64,000 nucleotides of DNA from Bradyrhizobium sp. NFR13 (GCF_900114605.1 NZ_FOTP01000001.1:1488001-1552000); one strand, 5' to 3'; positions 9,723-21,504 are shown, numbered from the stretch's first letter. The notes: generated by a model not told the origin, from the sequence alone. Made by a program: numbers and translations.

Positions 9723-10379
9723 TCAACTGCGTTGCCCAGCGATCGTGCCGACAAATGCCTCGACGCTGGGCAGGATATTTTTCACGACGATGTCGACGCC
9801 GTCGGCAGTCGGATGCATCGCGTCGGCCTGGTTGAGTTTGCTGTCCCCGGCGACGCCTTCGAGGAAGAACGGGTAGAGCGGTACGCCGAACTGCCTGGCC
9901 AGATCCGGATAGATCGAATTGAACTTTTCGGCATAATCGGCACCGTAGTTCGGCGGTGCTACCATGCCGCAGAGAAGCACAGATATGTTGCGCGCTTTCA
10001 GCCGCGTCAGAATCTCGGTCAATGCAGCGCGCGGGACTTTCGGATCGGTGCCGCGCAGCGCATCGTTGGCGCCGAGTTCGACGATCACGCCATGCGTTCC
10101 CTCCGGGATCGACCAGTCAAGCCGACCGAGGCCGCCGGAGGTGGTATCCCCGGATACACCAGCATTGATCATCTCGACCTCTATCCCCTTGTCCTTCAGG
10201 GCCTTTTGCAGCCGGACCGGAAATGCGGCCGCGGCCGGCAGCCCGTAGCCGGCGCTCAGGGAATCGCCGAGCACGACCAGCTTGATCGGCTTGCCCGCGC
10301 TGATACTGGCTGCCTGTGCCGTGGCGGAGCGGATCGGAAGTGCGACTATCAGCCCAGCAACGACCAGCCACATAAACAT
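9723..10379 (-). CDS. TesA-like arylesterase / acyl-CoA thioesterase I, periplasmic
   Basis: An SGNH-fold hydrolase of 218 residues. The ATG was chosen because GAGGGG lies about 9 nt upstream and it yields a clean signal peptide (MFMWLVVAGLIVALPIRSATAQA), implying export. Block I GDSLSAGYG (Ser40), block II glycine in SGDTTSGGLGRL, block III GANDALRG and block V DAMHPTADG (Asp and His of the triad) are all visible. In E. coli tesA is divergent from ybbA-ybbP, and the same divergent pairing occurs here with the ABC genes, which supports TesA-type rather than generic GDSL. The natural substrate is unknown; these enzymes cleave thioesters and aryl esters and have lysophospholipase activity. Confidence 0.88.
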   Translation of the reverse strand: MFMWLVVAGLIVALPIRSATAQAASISAGKPIKLVVLGDSLSAGYGLPAAAAFPVRLQKALKDKGIEVEMINAGVSGDTTSGGLGRLDWSIPEGTHGVIVELGANDALRGTDPKVPRAALTEILTRLKARNISVLLCGMVAPPNYGADYAEKFNSIYPDLARQFGVPLYPFFLEGVAGDSKLNQADAMHPTADGVDIVVKNILPSVEAFVGTIAGQRS

Positions 10380-10428
10380 GCGCAGCAGCCCCTCGACCGC
10401 CGCAAACGAAGTGCCATATGAAGCTCGC

Positions 10429-11169
10429 ATGGATACTTTCATTGAAGCCTCATCATTGGCCGGCGTTTCGCCGGACACCATTTCAATCTCGAACATCAAC
10501 CTCTCGCTCGGCGCCGGTGCCGCACGCGTGCATATCCTCAAGGATATCAGCCTGCGCGTCGGATCGGGTGAAGCGATCGGGCTGATCGGCCCGTCGGGCT
10601 CCGGCAAGTCCACGCTGCTGATGGTGATGGCGGGGCTGGAACGTCCTGACTCAGGTCAGGTGGTGGTCAACGGCACCTCTTTCAATGATCTCGATGAGGA
10701 CGGATTGGCGCGGTTTCGTGGCCGTCATGTCGGTATCGTCTTCCAGTCCTTTCACCTGATCCCGACCATGACGGCGCTGGAGAACGTCGCGGTGCCGCTG
10801 GAATTGGCCGGTCATTCTGATCCGGCCGGGCGTGCGGCGCGCGAGCTGGAAGCGGTCGGTCTCGGTGCCCGTCTACATCACTATCCGACCCAGCTTTCCG
10901 GCGGCGAACAGCAGCGCGTCGCGCTGGCGCGCGCATTGGCGCCGGATCCCGCGATCCTGGTCGCCGACGAGCCGACCGGCAATCTGGACGAATCCACCGG
11001 CGGCCAGATCGTCGATCTGCTGTTCGCGCAGCACGCCCAGCGCGGCATGACGCTGGTGCTGGTCACCCACGACAACACGCTGGCGCATCGCTGCGACCGC
11101 GTGGTGCGATTGCGTTCGGGCCGGATCGATGGTCCCGCTACCGAGCGTAACTGGGTTGAGACGGCCTGA
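10429..11169 (+). CDS. ABC transporter ATP-binding protein, YbbA/LolD type
   Basis: The 246-residue ATPase belongs to the MacB/LolD-like group that drives mechanotransmission rather than import. Walker A GPSGSGKST, signature LSGGEQQRVALARAL, Walker B ILVADEPTGNLDE and the switch histidine in LVTHD are intact. The chosen ATG gives MDTFIEASSLAGVSP before the ABC core; an upstream extension would overlap the divergent esterase. The stop lies 4 bp before the permease start, so the two form an operon. Function in E. coli homologues is unclear. Confidence 0.9.
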   Translation: MDTFIEASSLAGVSPDTISISNINLSLGAGAARVHILKDISLRVGSGEAIGLIGPSGSGKSTLLMVMAGLERPDSGQVVVNGTSFNDLDEDGLARFRGRHVGIVFQSFHLIPTMTALENVAVPLELAGHSDPAGRAARELEAVGLGARLHHYPTQLSGGEQQRVALARALAPDPAILVADEPTGNLDESTGGQIVDLLFAQHAQRGMTLVLVTHDNTLAHRCDRVVRLRSGRIDGPATERNWVETA

Positions 11170-11173
11170 TCCG

Positions 11174-13744
11174 ATGGCCACCATCACCGATACCGTTCCC
11201 AATAGCCGCGGGCCCTCGCTGGCGCTGCGCTACGCTTTCCGTGAAATGCGCAGCGGCCTGCGAGGTTTCTACGTTTTCATCGCCTGCATCGCGCTGGGGG
11301 TCATGGCCATCGCCGGCGTTGGCTCAGTTGCGGCCAGTCTCGGTGAGGGCGTGGCGCGCGAAGGCCGCACGTTGCTCGGCGGTGATGTCGCATTCTCGCT
11401 AATGCAGCGTGAGGCCAAACCGGAAGAACTTGCCTTTCTGCGCTCACGCGGCGCGGTGTCGGTCGCTGCAACGCTGCGCGGCATGGCGCGCGCGCCAGAT
11501 GGCAATCTTGCGCTGGTTGAGATCAAGGCCGTCGATGGCAGCTATCCCTTGCTTGGCAAGGCGACCCTGGCGCCGGACGTGCCGATGAACGATTTGCTCG
11601 CCGAACGCGACGGCGCGTTTGGGGCTGCGACAGATGCGACCCTGATGGCGCGGCTCGGCCTCAAGGTCGGTGACCGCCTCACGGTCGGCAACGCCACGTT
11701 CCAGATTCGCAGCGAGATCTCAGCCGAGCCGGACAAGCTCGCGGGCGGCGTCGGTTTCGCGCCGCGCTTCCTCGCCAGCGAAGATGCCCTGCGAGCCACC
11801 CAGCTTTTGCAGCCGGGCAGCCTGGTGCGCTGGATTTATCGTGTTCGCCTGCCGGACGCGGTTTCTGGCGACCGTGCAGCAAAGGCGCTGGCCGACGATG
11901 CGCGGGCCCAACTGCCGCAGGCAGGCTGGGAAATCCGTTCGCGTGATAATGCGTCGCCGCAACTCGAGCGCACCATTACGCGCTTCACCCAATTTCTCAC
12001 TCTGGTCGGCCTCGCGTCACTGCTGGTCGGCGGCGTCGGTGTCGCAAATGCCGTGAAGAGCCATATCGATCGTCGCCGCGACGTCATCGCGGCGCTGAAA
12101 GCACTTGGCGCCACCGGCCGCGACGTGTTCGCGATCTATCTCACCCAAGTGCTGGTGCTGGCGGTGATTGGTTCGCTGATCGGCCTGGTGGTCGGCGCGT
12201 CCCTGCCGTTCGTCATTGTCGGTCTGTTCGGCAAACTGCTGCCGCTGCCGGTGGTGCCGGCGCTTCATCTCGGTGAGTTGGCCTTGTCGCTGTTGTACGG
12301 GCTGCTGACCGCGTTAGCCTTCGGCCTGTGGCCCTTGGCACGTGTGCATGACGTACCAGTCGCGGCGCTGTTTCGTGACGCGGCGCTGACGGAATCGCAC
12401 CGGCCGAAGCTGCGCTATATGCTCTGGATGGCACTCGTGGTCGGCGTGCTGATCGCGGTCGTGGTCGGGCTTGCCTACGACAAGCGCGTCGCTTCCGTAT
12501 TCGTGGTGTCGTCGATGGTCGTGTTCGCCTTGCTGCGCGGCATCGCCGGCGCATTGATGGCCTTTACGCGCAAATTGCCGCGTCCGAGTATGACCATGCT
12601 GCGGCTCGCCATCGCAAATATCCATCGGCCGGGCGCGCTGACGCCGTCGGTGGTGATGTCGCTCGGGCTGGGTTTGACAGTGCTGGTGACCGTCACCCAG
12701 ATTGACGGCAATCTGCGCCGGCAGTTCATGGCGGCACTGCCTGAGAAAGCGCCGTCGTTCTATTTCATCGATATTCCCTCCACCGATGCCGACCGCTTCA
12801 GCGCGTTTCTCAAGGAGAAGCAGCCGCAATCGACGGTCGAGGATGTGCCGATGTTGCGCGGCCGGATCGTCGCCGCGCGCGGCGTCAAGGCAGAAGACCT
12901 CAAGCCGTCATCCGATGCCGAATGGGTGCTGCAGAGCGACCGCGGCCTCAGTTACACCAACGAGGTTCCGCGCGGCTCCAAGCTGGTCGAGGGCGAATGG
13001 TGGGCGCCCGACTATAGCGGTCCGCCGCTGGTCTCGTTCGAGAAGAAGCTGGCCGATGGGCTCGGGCTCAAGCTCGGCGACGAGGTCACCGTCAACGTGC
13101 TCGGCCGCGACATCACCGCCAGGATTGGTAACATGCGGTCCGTCGACTGGCAGAGCCTCGGCATCAATTTCGTGCTGGTTTTCTCGCCCAATACTTTCCG
13201 TGGTGCACCGCATACTCATATCGCCACGCTGACCGAACCGAAGTCTGATCCGTCCCAGGATGCCAGTCTGGTCAAGGCGGTGGCCGACGCATTCCCGATG
13301 ATCACCACCGTCCGGGTGCGGGAAGCGCTCGACACCGTCGGGAGTGTGGTCACCAACCTCGTCCTGGCGATCCGTGGCACCAGCGCGGTCACGCTGCTCT
13401 CGGCCATCCTCGTGCTCGGCGGCGCGCTGGCCGCCGGTCACCGGCATCGCGTCTATGACGCCGTGATCCTCAAGACCCTCGGCGCCACGCGCGCGCGGCT
13501 GCTCGGTGCCTATGCGCTCGAATATCTGATGATCGGCCTGGCCACGGCTGTCTTCGGTGTCATCGCTGGCTCGGTGGCGGCCTGGCTGATCGTCACGCGT
13601 CTGATGTCGCTCAGCTTCGTCTGGCAGGCGGGCAGCGCCGCTGGCGTGGTGCTGGCGGCGCTTATTGTCACAGTGGGGCTCGGTCTGGCGGGTACGCTGG
13701 TAGCCTTGAACCAGAAGCCTGCCACCGTGTTACGGAATTTGTGA
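11174..13744 (+). CDS. ABC transporter permease, YbbP-like (FtsX/MacB superfamily)
   Basis: The 856-residue membrane protein has the duplicated layout of YbbP: an N-terminal transmembrane helix (GFYVFIACIALGVMAIAGVGSV), a large periplasmic MacB-like core, FtsX-type helices around residues 270-420 (LVGLASLLVGGVGVANAVK, then DVIAALKALGATGRDVF), a second pair of helices, another periplasmic domain, and a closing FtsX block (LSAILVLGGALAAGHRHRVYDAVILKTLGATRARL split over the last 120 residues). The two K-(A/T)-LGAT motifs are the coupling helices. Partner of the ATPase 4 bp upstream. No substrate can be inferred; a lipid or lysophospholipid role linked to the divergent TesA is a guess. Confidence 0.88.
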   Translation: MATITDTVPNSRGPSLALRYAFREMRSGLRGFYVFIACIALGVMAIAGVGSVAASLGEGVAREGRTLLGGDVAFSLMQREAKPEELAFLRSRGAVSVAATLRGMARAPDGNLALVEIKAVDGSYPLLGKATLAPDVPMNDLLAERDGAFGAATDATLMARLGLKVGDRLTVGNATFQIRSEISAEPDKLAGGVGFAPRFLASEDALRATQLLQPGSLVRWIYRVRLPDAVSGDRAAKALADDARAQLPQAGWEIRSRDNASPQLERTITRFTQFLTLVGLASLLVGGVGVANAVKSHIDRRRDVIAALKALGATGRDVFAIYLTQVLVLAVIGSLIGLVVGASLPFVIVGLFGKLLPLPVVPALHLGELALSLLYGLLTALAFGLWPLARVHDVPVAALFRDAALTESHRPKLRYMLWMALVVGVLIAVVVGLAYDKRVASVFVVSSMVVFALLRGIAGALMAFTRKLPRPSMTMLRLAIANIHRPGALTPSVVMSLGLGLTVLVTVTQIDGNLRRQFMAALPEKAPSFYFIDIPSTDADRFSAFLKEKQPQSTVEDVPMLRGRIVAARGVKAEDLKPSSDAEWVLQSDRGLSYTNEVPRGSKLVEGEWWAPDYSGPPLVSFEKKLADGLGLKLGDEVTVNVLGRDITARIGNMRSVDWQSLGINFVLVFSPNTFRGAPHTHIATLTEPKSDPSQDASLVKAVADAFPMITTVRVREALDTVGSVVTNLVLAIRGTSAVTLLSAILVLGGALAAGHRHRVYDAVILKTLGATRARLLGAYALEYLMIGLATAVFGVIAGSVAAWLIVTRLMSLSFVWQAGSAAGVVLAALIVTVGLGLAGTLVALNQKPATVLRNL

Positions 13745-14056
13745 CCTGTTTTGACACGAAGCAGCCTTTGCGCAGGCTGATTCGTGCAAAATGGCTGAGA
13801 AATCGCCAAGCTTGCGTCAGGCTGAAAGTTTACCAGGTTGCCTGAATGTAAATCGGAGCGACATTCCGCCACGCGTGGAAGCTTGCAGCGAATGTGTTAG
13901 TTTACCACATACCCTTTGGGTCAGATACCGAGCGCAGATGACATCGATTTTTTATGAAATCGAATTAAGTGTCAGGAAGTGCAGATATCTGGGATACAAT
14001 TCGAACCGGCGACGCGAACCCTTTGCGATCAGCCGGACAACATCGAGGTTTCGACC
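13745..14056. other. Intergenic region before the BI-1 gene, no gene seen
   Basis: About 310 bp without a credible coding frame. TCGATTT-TTTATG-AAATCGA (around 13944-13963) is a small inverted repeat and TACAAT (13994-13999) could be a -10 box for the next gene, but no convincing -35 accompanies it. Confidence 0.4.
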
Positions 14057-14845
14057 ATGTCGGATCTAGACCGTAACTATGCTTCCCCCTTCGGCCGGGC
14101 CGGCGCGCGCGATGCCGCTGCCGTGGATGCCGGACTGCGCTCCTACATGTTGCGCATCTACAACTACATGACGATCGGTCTGGCCATCACCGGCCTGGCT
14201 GCTCTCGGCGTGTACATGGCGGCTGTCACCACCGATCCGTCGGGTGCTGCTGCCCGGATCGGTAGCTCCTACCTGACGCCGTTTGGCTATGCGATGTTCG
14301 TGAGCCCCCTGAAGTGGGTGTTCATCCTGGCGCCGCTGGTCATGGTGTTCGCCATCTCGTTCGGCATCAACCGGCTGAAGCCGGCCACTGCGCAGCTGCT
14401 GTTCTGGGCATTCTCGGCTCTGATGGGCATCTCGCTGTCGTCGATCTTCCTCGTGTACACGCACACGTCGATCGTGCGGGTGTTCTTCATCACCGCGGCC
14501 TCGTTCGGTGCGCTGAGCCTCTATGGCTACACCACCAAGCGTGACATGACTGGTATGGGCTCGTTCCTGCTGATGGGCCTGTTCGGCATCATCATCGCGA
14601 GCGTCGTGAACATCTTCGTCGCTTCGTCGATGCTGCAGTTCATCGTGTCGGTTGTCGGCGTGCTGATCTTCGCGGGCCTCACCGCTTACGACACCCAGCG
14701 CCTGAAGAACGACTACATCTACGGTTATGCCTCGCAGGGCGGAGACATTGCCGAGCGCGCGGCAATCACTGGTGCCCTGTCGCTCTACTTGAACTTCATC
14801 AACCTGTTCACGCTGCTGCTGCAGCTGCTCGGACAGCGCGAATAA
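14057..14845 (+). CDS. Bax inhibitor-1/YccA family membrane protein
   Basis: An inner-membrane protein of 262 residues with seven hydrophobic segments after a short Asp/Arg-rich N-terminus (SDLDRNYASPFGRAG). The family traits are LRSYMLRIYNYMTIGLAITG at the first span, the TAYDTQRLKNDY motif near residue 215 containing the conserved acidic residue, and ALSLYLNFINLFTLLLQLLG at the end. Bacterial members (YbhL, YetJ) leak calcium in a pH-dependent manner; YccA also interacts with FtsH. GAGG lies about 9 nt before the ATG. Single-gene unit with its own terminator. Confidence 0.93.
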   Translation: MSDLDRNYASPFGRAGARDAAAVDAGLRSYMLRIYNYMTIGLAITGLAALGVYMAAVTTDPSGAAARIGSSYLTPFGYAMFVSPLKWVFILAPLVMVFAISFGINRLKPATAQLLFWAFSALMGISLSSIFLVYTHTSIVRVFFITAASFGALSLYGYTTKRDMTGMGSFLLMGLFGIIIASVVNIFVASSMLQFIVSVVGVLIFAGLTAYDTQRLKNDYIYGYASQGGDIAERAAITGALSLYLNFINLFTLLLQLLGQRE

Positions 14846-14869
14846 GCTTCAGGACATCAGGAAGATCTT

Positions 14870-14900
14870 AGCCCCGGCCAAGAGCCGGGGCTTTTCTTTT
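14870..14900 (+). terminator. Intrinsic terminator after the BI-1 gene
   Basis: AGCCCCGGC (14870-14878) pairs with GCCGGGGCT (14884-14892), followed by TTTTCTTTT, 25 bp after the stop codon. Confidence 0.9.
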
Positions 14901-14927
14901 GGGTCGGGCAAAAATAGTCTCTGCGCC

Positions 14928-15452
14928 ATGTCCGATATTGAAATCAGGCCCGCAGTCGCGGCGGATCTGCCCGCGATCACCGCGATCTATGACGAGGCGG
15001 TGCAGTTCGGCACGGCCACGTTCGAACTTGTCCCGCCAGATTTGGCCGAGATGACGCTGCGTTTCGAGACGCTGGTGAGCGGAGGCTATCCGTATCTCGT
15101 GGCTGTGCTGGAAGGCCGGGTTGTCGGCTATGCCTATGCCAGTGCGCATCGCCCGCGGCCGGCCTATCGCTTTACCGTCGAGAATTCGATTTATCTCGAT
15201 CCGAAAGCCCAGCGGCGGGGCGTTGGCGGCAAACTTCTGGCGCGGCTGATCGCCGAATGCGAGAGCCGCGGCTATCGCCAGATGGTCGCCGTGATCGGTG
15301 ACAGCGCCAATGCCGGCTCCATCGCGGTTCATCGCAATGCCGGCTTCCAGATGATCGGGGTACATCCCGATGTCGGTTTCAAGTTCGATCGCTGGCTTGA
15401 TACCGTCTCGATGCAGCTCGCACTTGGCGAGGGCGCCCGCACGCTGCCCTGA
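14928..15452 (+). CDS. GNAT N-acetyltransferase, phosphinothricin acetyltransferase-like
   Basis: The 174 residues match the PAT/Bar and MddA subfamily: IRPAVAADLPAITAIYDEAV at the N-terminus, YAYASAHRPRPAYRFTVENSIY in the middle, the acetyl-CoA loop QRRGVGGKLLARLI and GFQMIGVHPDVGFKFDRWLD at the end. Such enzymes acetylate phosphinothricin, methionine sulfoximine or methionine sulfone; in soil bacteria they are core genes and not a sign of acquired resistance. It begins about 28 bp after the preceding terminator and is convergent with the DUF2794 gene. Confidence 0.85.
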   Translation: MSDIEIRPAVAADLPAITAIYDEAVQFGTATFELVPPDLAEMTLRFETLVSGGYPYLVAVLEGRVVGYAYASAHRPRPAYRFTVENSIYLDPKAQRRGVGGKLLARLIAECESRGYRQMVAVIGDSANAGSIAVHRNAGFQMIGVHPDVGFKFDRWLDTVSMQLALGEGARTLP

Positions 15453-15468
15453 CGCTCCGCGAATCGAT

Positions 15469-15831
15469 TTACACGACCGCCAGCTTGCGATCGATCACCA
15501 GGAGCACGCGGTCGAGTTCCTGGCCGCGGCGCAGGATCATGCCACTCGCTGAAATGACGCTATACATGCCCTGCTTGCGCGCCAGTCGCGGATCTTTCTC
15601 GATGCGATAGAGCGGCACTTCCGACGAGCGGCGGAATACCGAGAACACCGCGCGGTCGCGCAAAAAGTCGATGGCGTAATCGCGCCACTCACCGTCGGAG
15701 ACCATACGGCCGTACAGGTTGAGGATGCGGCTGAGTTCAAGGCGATTGAAGCTGACGACGGGCGCGGCGGCGGCAGAGCCCGTCGCCGCGCGATTCTCGG
15801 TGGGCTCAGTATCTCCCGGAATCACATTCAT
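15469..15831 (-). CDS. DUF2794 family protein
   Basis: A 120-residue conserved alphaproteobacterial protein without known function. The recognisable core is VVSFNRLELSRILNLYGRMV, then GEWRDYAIDFLRDRAVFSVFRR and YRIEKDPRLARKQGMYSVI. The low-complexity N-terminus (about 1-24) is variable in the family. No catalytic motif or membrane segment is seen. It is monocistronic, convergent with the acetyltransferase (16 bp between stops), with a perfect palindrome in its presumed promoter region. Confidence 0.85.
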   Translation of the reverse strand: MNVIPGDTEPTENRAATGSAAAAPVVSFNRLELSRILNLYGRMVSDGEWRDYAIDFLRDRAVFSVFRRSSEVPLYRIEKDPRLARKQGMYSVISASGMILRRGQELDRVLLVIDRKLAVV

Positions 15832-15916
15832 GCAGCGCCTCCTGTCATATCCCCGACATGATCGCGCCGACTGAGGCCCTCTGCAAGGGCCGATCCGCGG
15901 GCCTAGCGGTAGAAAT

Positions 15917-15931
15917 TTCCCGTCACGGGAA
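15917..15931. promoter_or_regulatory. Perfect 15-bp palindrome, possible operator
   Basis: TTCCCGTCACGGGAA (7-1-7, no mismatch) lies 86 bp upstream of the DUF2794 start. Size and symmetry fit a dimeric regulator site. No cognate regulator is evident nearby. Confidence 0.35.
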
Positions 15932-15999
15932 CGTCAGGTGAATCTTATTGCCGCCAAATTTTGGCCCATCGGGCGCCCTTCTGGATTGCGACAAGAAGA

Positions 16000-16127
16000 T
16001 ACTGCGTCGGGTCCGGTTCTTCCGGTCTCGGATTCCTCAGCCCCCAGCCCCCCGCGGTCGTTGGGATCGGACCCTGCGCAGGAAGTTAATCCCCACTGGG
16101 CCAACGCAAGTTGGTCCTTTTCTTTTT
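16000..16127 (+). ncRNA. Candidate small RNA in the DUF2794-DUF1223 gap
   Basis: Both flanking genes read on the minus strand, yet the gap contains a compact plus-strand RNA architecture. A long stem pairs CTGCG-TC-GGGTCCG (16002-16015) with CGGACCC-TG-CGCAG (16068-16081), enclosing a C-rich interior with CCTCAGCCCCCAGCCCCCC. A second, terminator-like hairpin with a GCAA tetraloop and T-tract follows. The C-rich loop could pair with Shine-Dalgarno sequences, as in several rhizobial sRNAs. The 5' end is uncertain because I find no strong promoter. Identity with a known family (including 6S RNA) could not be settled by eye. Confidence 0.55.
16098..16127 (+). terminator. Intrinsic terminator of the candidate sRNA
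   Basis: GGGCCAAC (16098-16105), GCAA loop, GTTGGTCC (16110-16117), then TTTTCTTTTT. The polarity is plus, although neither adjacent protein gene reads in that direction. Confidence 0.8.
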
Positions 16128-16227
16128 GGTGAGTGCTTCGGCAATAGCCGGTCAGCGATAACGATCTCTCAAAACGGCGTAGCTCTGCCTGCGAAAACAA
16201 AGCAACGATTCCAGAGTTTTGAAAAAC

Positions 16228-16980
16228 CTACTGCAGCGACGTATACGCCGCGCCGCGCATAGCGCCGGGCTTGTCACGCGTGCCATCCTGGACATAGACG
16301 ACAGCGGCATCGACGCCATCCCTGGAAATGTTCTCCAGCGGTAACGTCCAGCTAGCGGCGTTGCCGGTCCAGTCGCCGACCTTCAGCCAGTTCCGGACGA
16401 CATTGTAATAGGTCAGTTGCTTGCCGCGATTCTCGCCGCGACCGACTGTAATCGGCACAGCCTTGGACACCGAGCAGATCCAGACTTCGCCATGCGCCGT
16501 ATCGGGCGCATTGCTCGATGCGGCAACGGACACGTTGACGTGTTTGCCGGAAACCGACATCGACACCGGCACCGTCATCACGGCGCCTTTCTTGGTTTCG
16601 CTGATAGCGCCCTGGATACGATCGGCATCGCTGCCGATCACCTGAGTGGCGCCGTTAACGACGACTTGCGGCGTGTAGACGTCGCGATCACCGCGCATCT
16701 GCGAATAGGCTTTCTGCCGCGCGCTGAAACGCGAGTCGGCCAGCGTATCCTTCCAGCCGAGGTAGTCCCAGTAGTCGATCGGCATGCTTAATGCGATCAC
16801 GGACGGGTCTTTGGCGAGGTCGCCGATAATTTTGTCGGCAGGCGGGCAGGACGAGCAACCCTGTGAGGTGAAGAGCTCCACCACCGCCCGGGGCTGGGCC
16901 AGCGCGCTACCGCTCGCTGCAATGGCGGCGCACACGCTGAGCGCGCCAGTCCACTGCGATATGCCGCCAAAGGATTTCAT
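16228..16980 (-). CDS. DUF1223 family secreted thioredoxin-like protein
   Basis: A 250-residue conserved proteobacterial protein of unknown role. The signal peptide (about 1-28, ending SGSALA-QP) predicts export. The thioredoxin-like N-domain contains VVELFTSQGCSSCPPADK with a C-S-S-C redox motif near 42-45 and YTPQVVVNGATQVIGSD, the cis-proline loop region. The C-terminal half is a beta-rich domain (RGENRGKQLTYYNVVRNW). The family is thought to act on disulfides in the periplasm, which would suit the nearby cytochrome c maturation genes, but that link is inference. Confidence 0.88.
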   Translation of the reverse strand: MKSFGGISQWTGALSVCAAIAASGSALAQPRAVVELFTSQGCSSCPPADKIIGDLAKDPSVIALSMPIDYWDYLGWKDTLADSRFSARQKAYSQMRGDRDVYTPQVVVNGATQVIGSDADRIQGAISETKKGAVMTVPVSMSVSGKHVNVSVAASSNAPDTAHGEVWICSVSKAVPITVGRGENRGKQLTYYNVVRNWLKVGDWTGNAASWTLPLENISRDGVDAAVVYVQDGTRDKPGAMRGAAYTSLQ

Positions 16981-17148
16981 GAGGTTTTGCTACGCTCGAG
17001 GTGGGACACATAACAGACGGTGTCGCACATTGGTGTCGCTAACACGTTCATGCCCCCAAACGCCAGAAGGCGACCATTTCATAGGCCGCCTTCCGTTCAC
17101 TAGCCACTCACTTCGCGGTGAGGCACTACGTCACACCACGTATGGGCG

Positions 17149-19866
<2,718 letters not shown>

Positions 19867-20093
19867 GTGAGGGCGTCCCAATTCAGTTGACTGATACCCG
19901 ACAAAAGGTATCAAAACACCCTCGGCGAGGAAGGCCGGTTGGCTTGCAGGCGCCGATTGTGTGCTGCATCAAGTTCCGGCTTATAGAATCTTTCTAGAGA
20001 CGCTGCCATATCGACAATCGTTTGCAGCCTTGCGAAATGATGCAACAACGCCGCGCGACTTCTGATCCAATCGGAAGCCATGGAAGGATTATG

Positions 20094-20696
20094 ATGCGGC
20101 TCTCGGGGCGCAATTTGCGATGCGTACGAGGCGGCCGCGAAGTGTTTGCCGGGCTCGATTTTAATGCCGTGGCGGGCGAGGCGGTGGCCATCGTCGGGCC
20201 TAACGGGGCGGGCAAGACGTCGCTCTTGCGCCTGATCGCCGGCCTTCTGCTGCCGGCCGAGGGCGCCATCACCCTCGAGGGTGGTGACGGCGAGATGACG
20301 GTTGCCGAACAGGCTCATTATCTGGGCCACCGCGATGCCATGAAGCCGGCTTTGACGGTGACGGAGAACCTGATCTTCTGGGCGGAATTTCTCGGCGGCA
20401 CGCCGGCCGATCCAGCCGCATGCATTGCCGCAGTGGGTCTCTCTCATGCTGCAGCGCTGCCCGCGGGTTTTCTCTCGGCCGGCCAGCGCCGCCGGCTGTC
20501 GATTGCGCGATTGCTGACCGTCCGCCGGCCGATCTGGCTGCTCGACGAGCCTACCGCGGCGCTTGATCTGGCCAGCCAGCGGGTGTTTGCGGGCCTGATG
20601 ACGGATCATCTCGCATCGGGCGGGCTGGTTATCGCCGCGACCCATGGTCCGCTTGGGATCGATGCACGCGAATTGCGGATCGGGGGTGAGGTGTGA
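20094..20696 (+). CDS. ccmA: Cytochrome c biogenesis ATP-binding export protein CcmA
   Basis: ATPase of the CcmABCD complex that releases holo-CcmE during cytochrome c maturation (System I). Walker [20 protein letters not shown], signature [15 protein letters not shown], Walker [12 protein letters not shown] and the TH of ATHGPLG are present; length 200 residues is normal. Two ATGs stand in tandem; the second has AAGGA 5 nt upstream and was preferred. The frame ends four bases past the GTG of ccmB, a coupling overlap. Opens the ccmA-B-C-D-G run. Confidence 0.95.
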   Translation: MRLSGRNLRCVRGGREVFAGLDFNAVAGEAVAIVGPNGAGKTSLLRLIAGLLLPAEGAITLEGGDGEMTVAEQAHYLGHRDAMKPALTVTENLIFWAEFLGGTPADPAACIAAVGLSHAAALPAGFLSAGQRRRLSIARLLTVRRPIWLLDEPTAALDLASQRVFAGLMTDHLASGGLVIAATHGPLGIDARELRIGGEV

Positions 20697-21367
20697 GCGC
20701 CCTGGGTGCGTTGATTCGCCGTGACGTCCACATTGCCGTCCGGGTTGGCGGCGGCGCCCTGATCGGCGTGCTGTTCTTCCTTACAGTCGTTGTGTTGATG
20801 CCCTTCGCGCTGGGGCCGGATCTCGCGCTGCTGGCACGGCTGGGGCCGGCGATCCTGTGGCTCGGGGCGCTGCTTGCGAGCCTGCTGACGCTGGACAGAT
20901 TGTTTACCGCCGATCACGACGATGGCTCGCTGGATCTCATTCTGATGAGCCGGATGCCACTGGAACTCGCCTGCGCTGCCAAGGCTCTCGCACATTGGCT
21001 GGCCGCAGGCGTGCCGCTGATCGTCGCGACGCCAGTGCTGGGGCTGCTGCTCAATCTGGACGGTCGGGCGACGCTGGCGGTGGCGCTGACCCTGCTGGCG
21101 GGTACGCCAGCGCTGACCTTCACCGGCATGATCGGCGCCGCCCTGGCGGTGACGCTGCAGCGCGGAGGGCTCTTGCTGGCGGTGCTGGTGTTGCCGTTGT
21201 CGATCCCGGTGTTGATTTTCGGCGTCGCGGCGTCGAATGCCGCCATCCTCGAGCAGGGAACGCTGACTTTCTCGACACCGTTCTCCATTCTCTGCGCGCT
21301 ATCGCTGGCGAGCCTCGTGATCGGGCCTTTTGCGGCGGCGGCGAGCCTGCGGCATGGATTGGATTAA
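20693..21367 (+). CDS. ccmB: Heme exporter protein CcmB
   Basis: Integral membrane subunit of the CcmABCD complex, 224 residues with six hydrophobic helices. Typical features are the N-terminal [17 protein letters not shown], the GTG start overlapping the ccmA stop, and LLDRLF... followed by [28 protein letters not shown]. It works with CcmA in ATP-dependent remodelling that frees heme-loaded CcmE; heme itself is probably handled by CcmC. Confidence 0.94.
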   Translation: MSALGALIRRDVHIAVRVGGGALIGVLFFLTVVVLMPFALGPDLALLARLGPAILWLGALLASLLTLDRLFTADHDDGSLDLILMSRMPLELACAAKALAHWLAAGVPLIVATPVLGLLLNLDGRATLAVALTLLAGTPALTFTGMIGAALAVTLQRGGLLLAVLVLPLSIPVLIFGVAASNAAILEQGTLTFSTPFSILCALSLASLVIGPFAAAASLRHGLD

Positions 21368-21504
21368 GACGGTTGGAACAATCTCGACGGGCTGAGACAC
21401 TGGATTGACTTCGCTCGATTGACTTGGGTCAACTCGTCGCGAGCCGTGTTGAACGAGAATAAGTTGCATTGATCGCGGACAGAGCCGCGACTATTGGAAA
21501 TGCC

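Noticed and set aside
13990-14020. GGTTCGAAT on the minus strand, resembling a tRNA T-loop
   Set aside because: The flanking bases do not form a T-stem and no acceptor, D or anticodon arms can be built.
15934-16200. 88-codon minus-strand frame in the DUF2794-DUF1223 gap
   Set aside because: No ribosome site or domain, and it runs across the hairpins of the candidate sRNA, which explain the conservation-like structure better.
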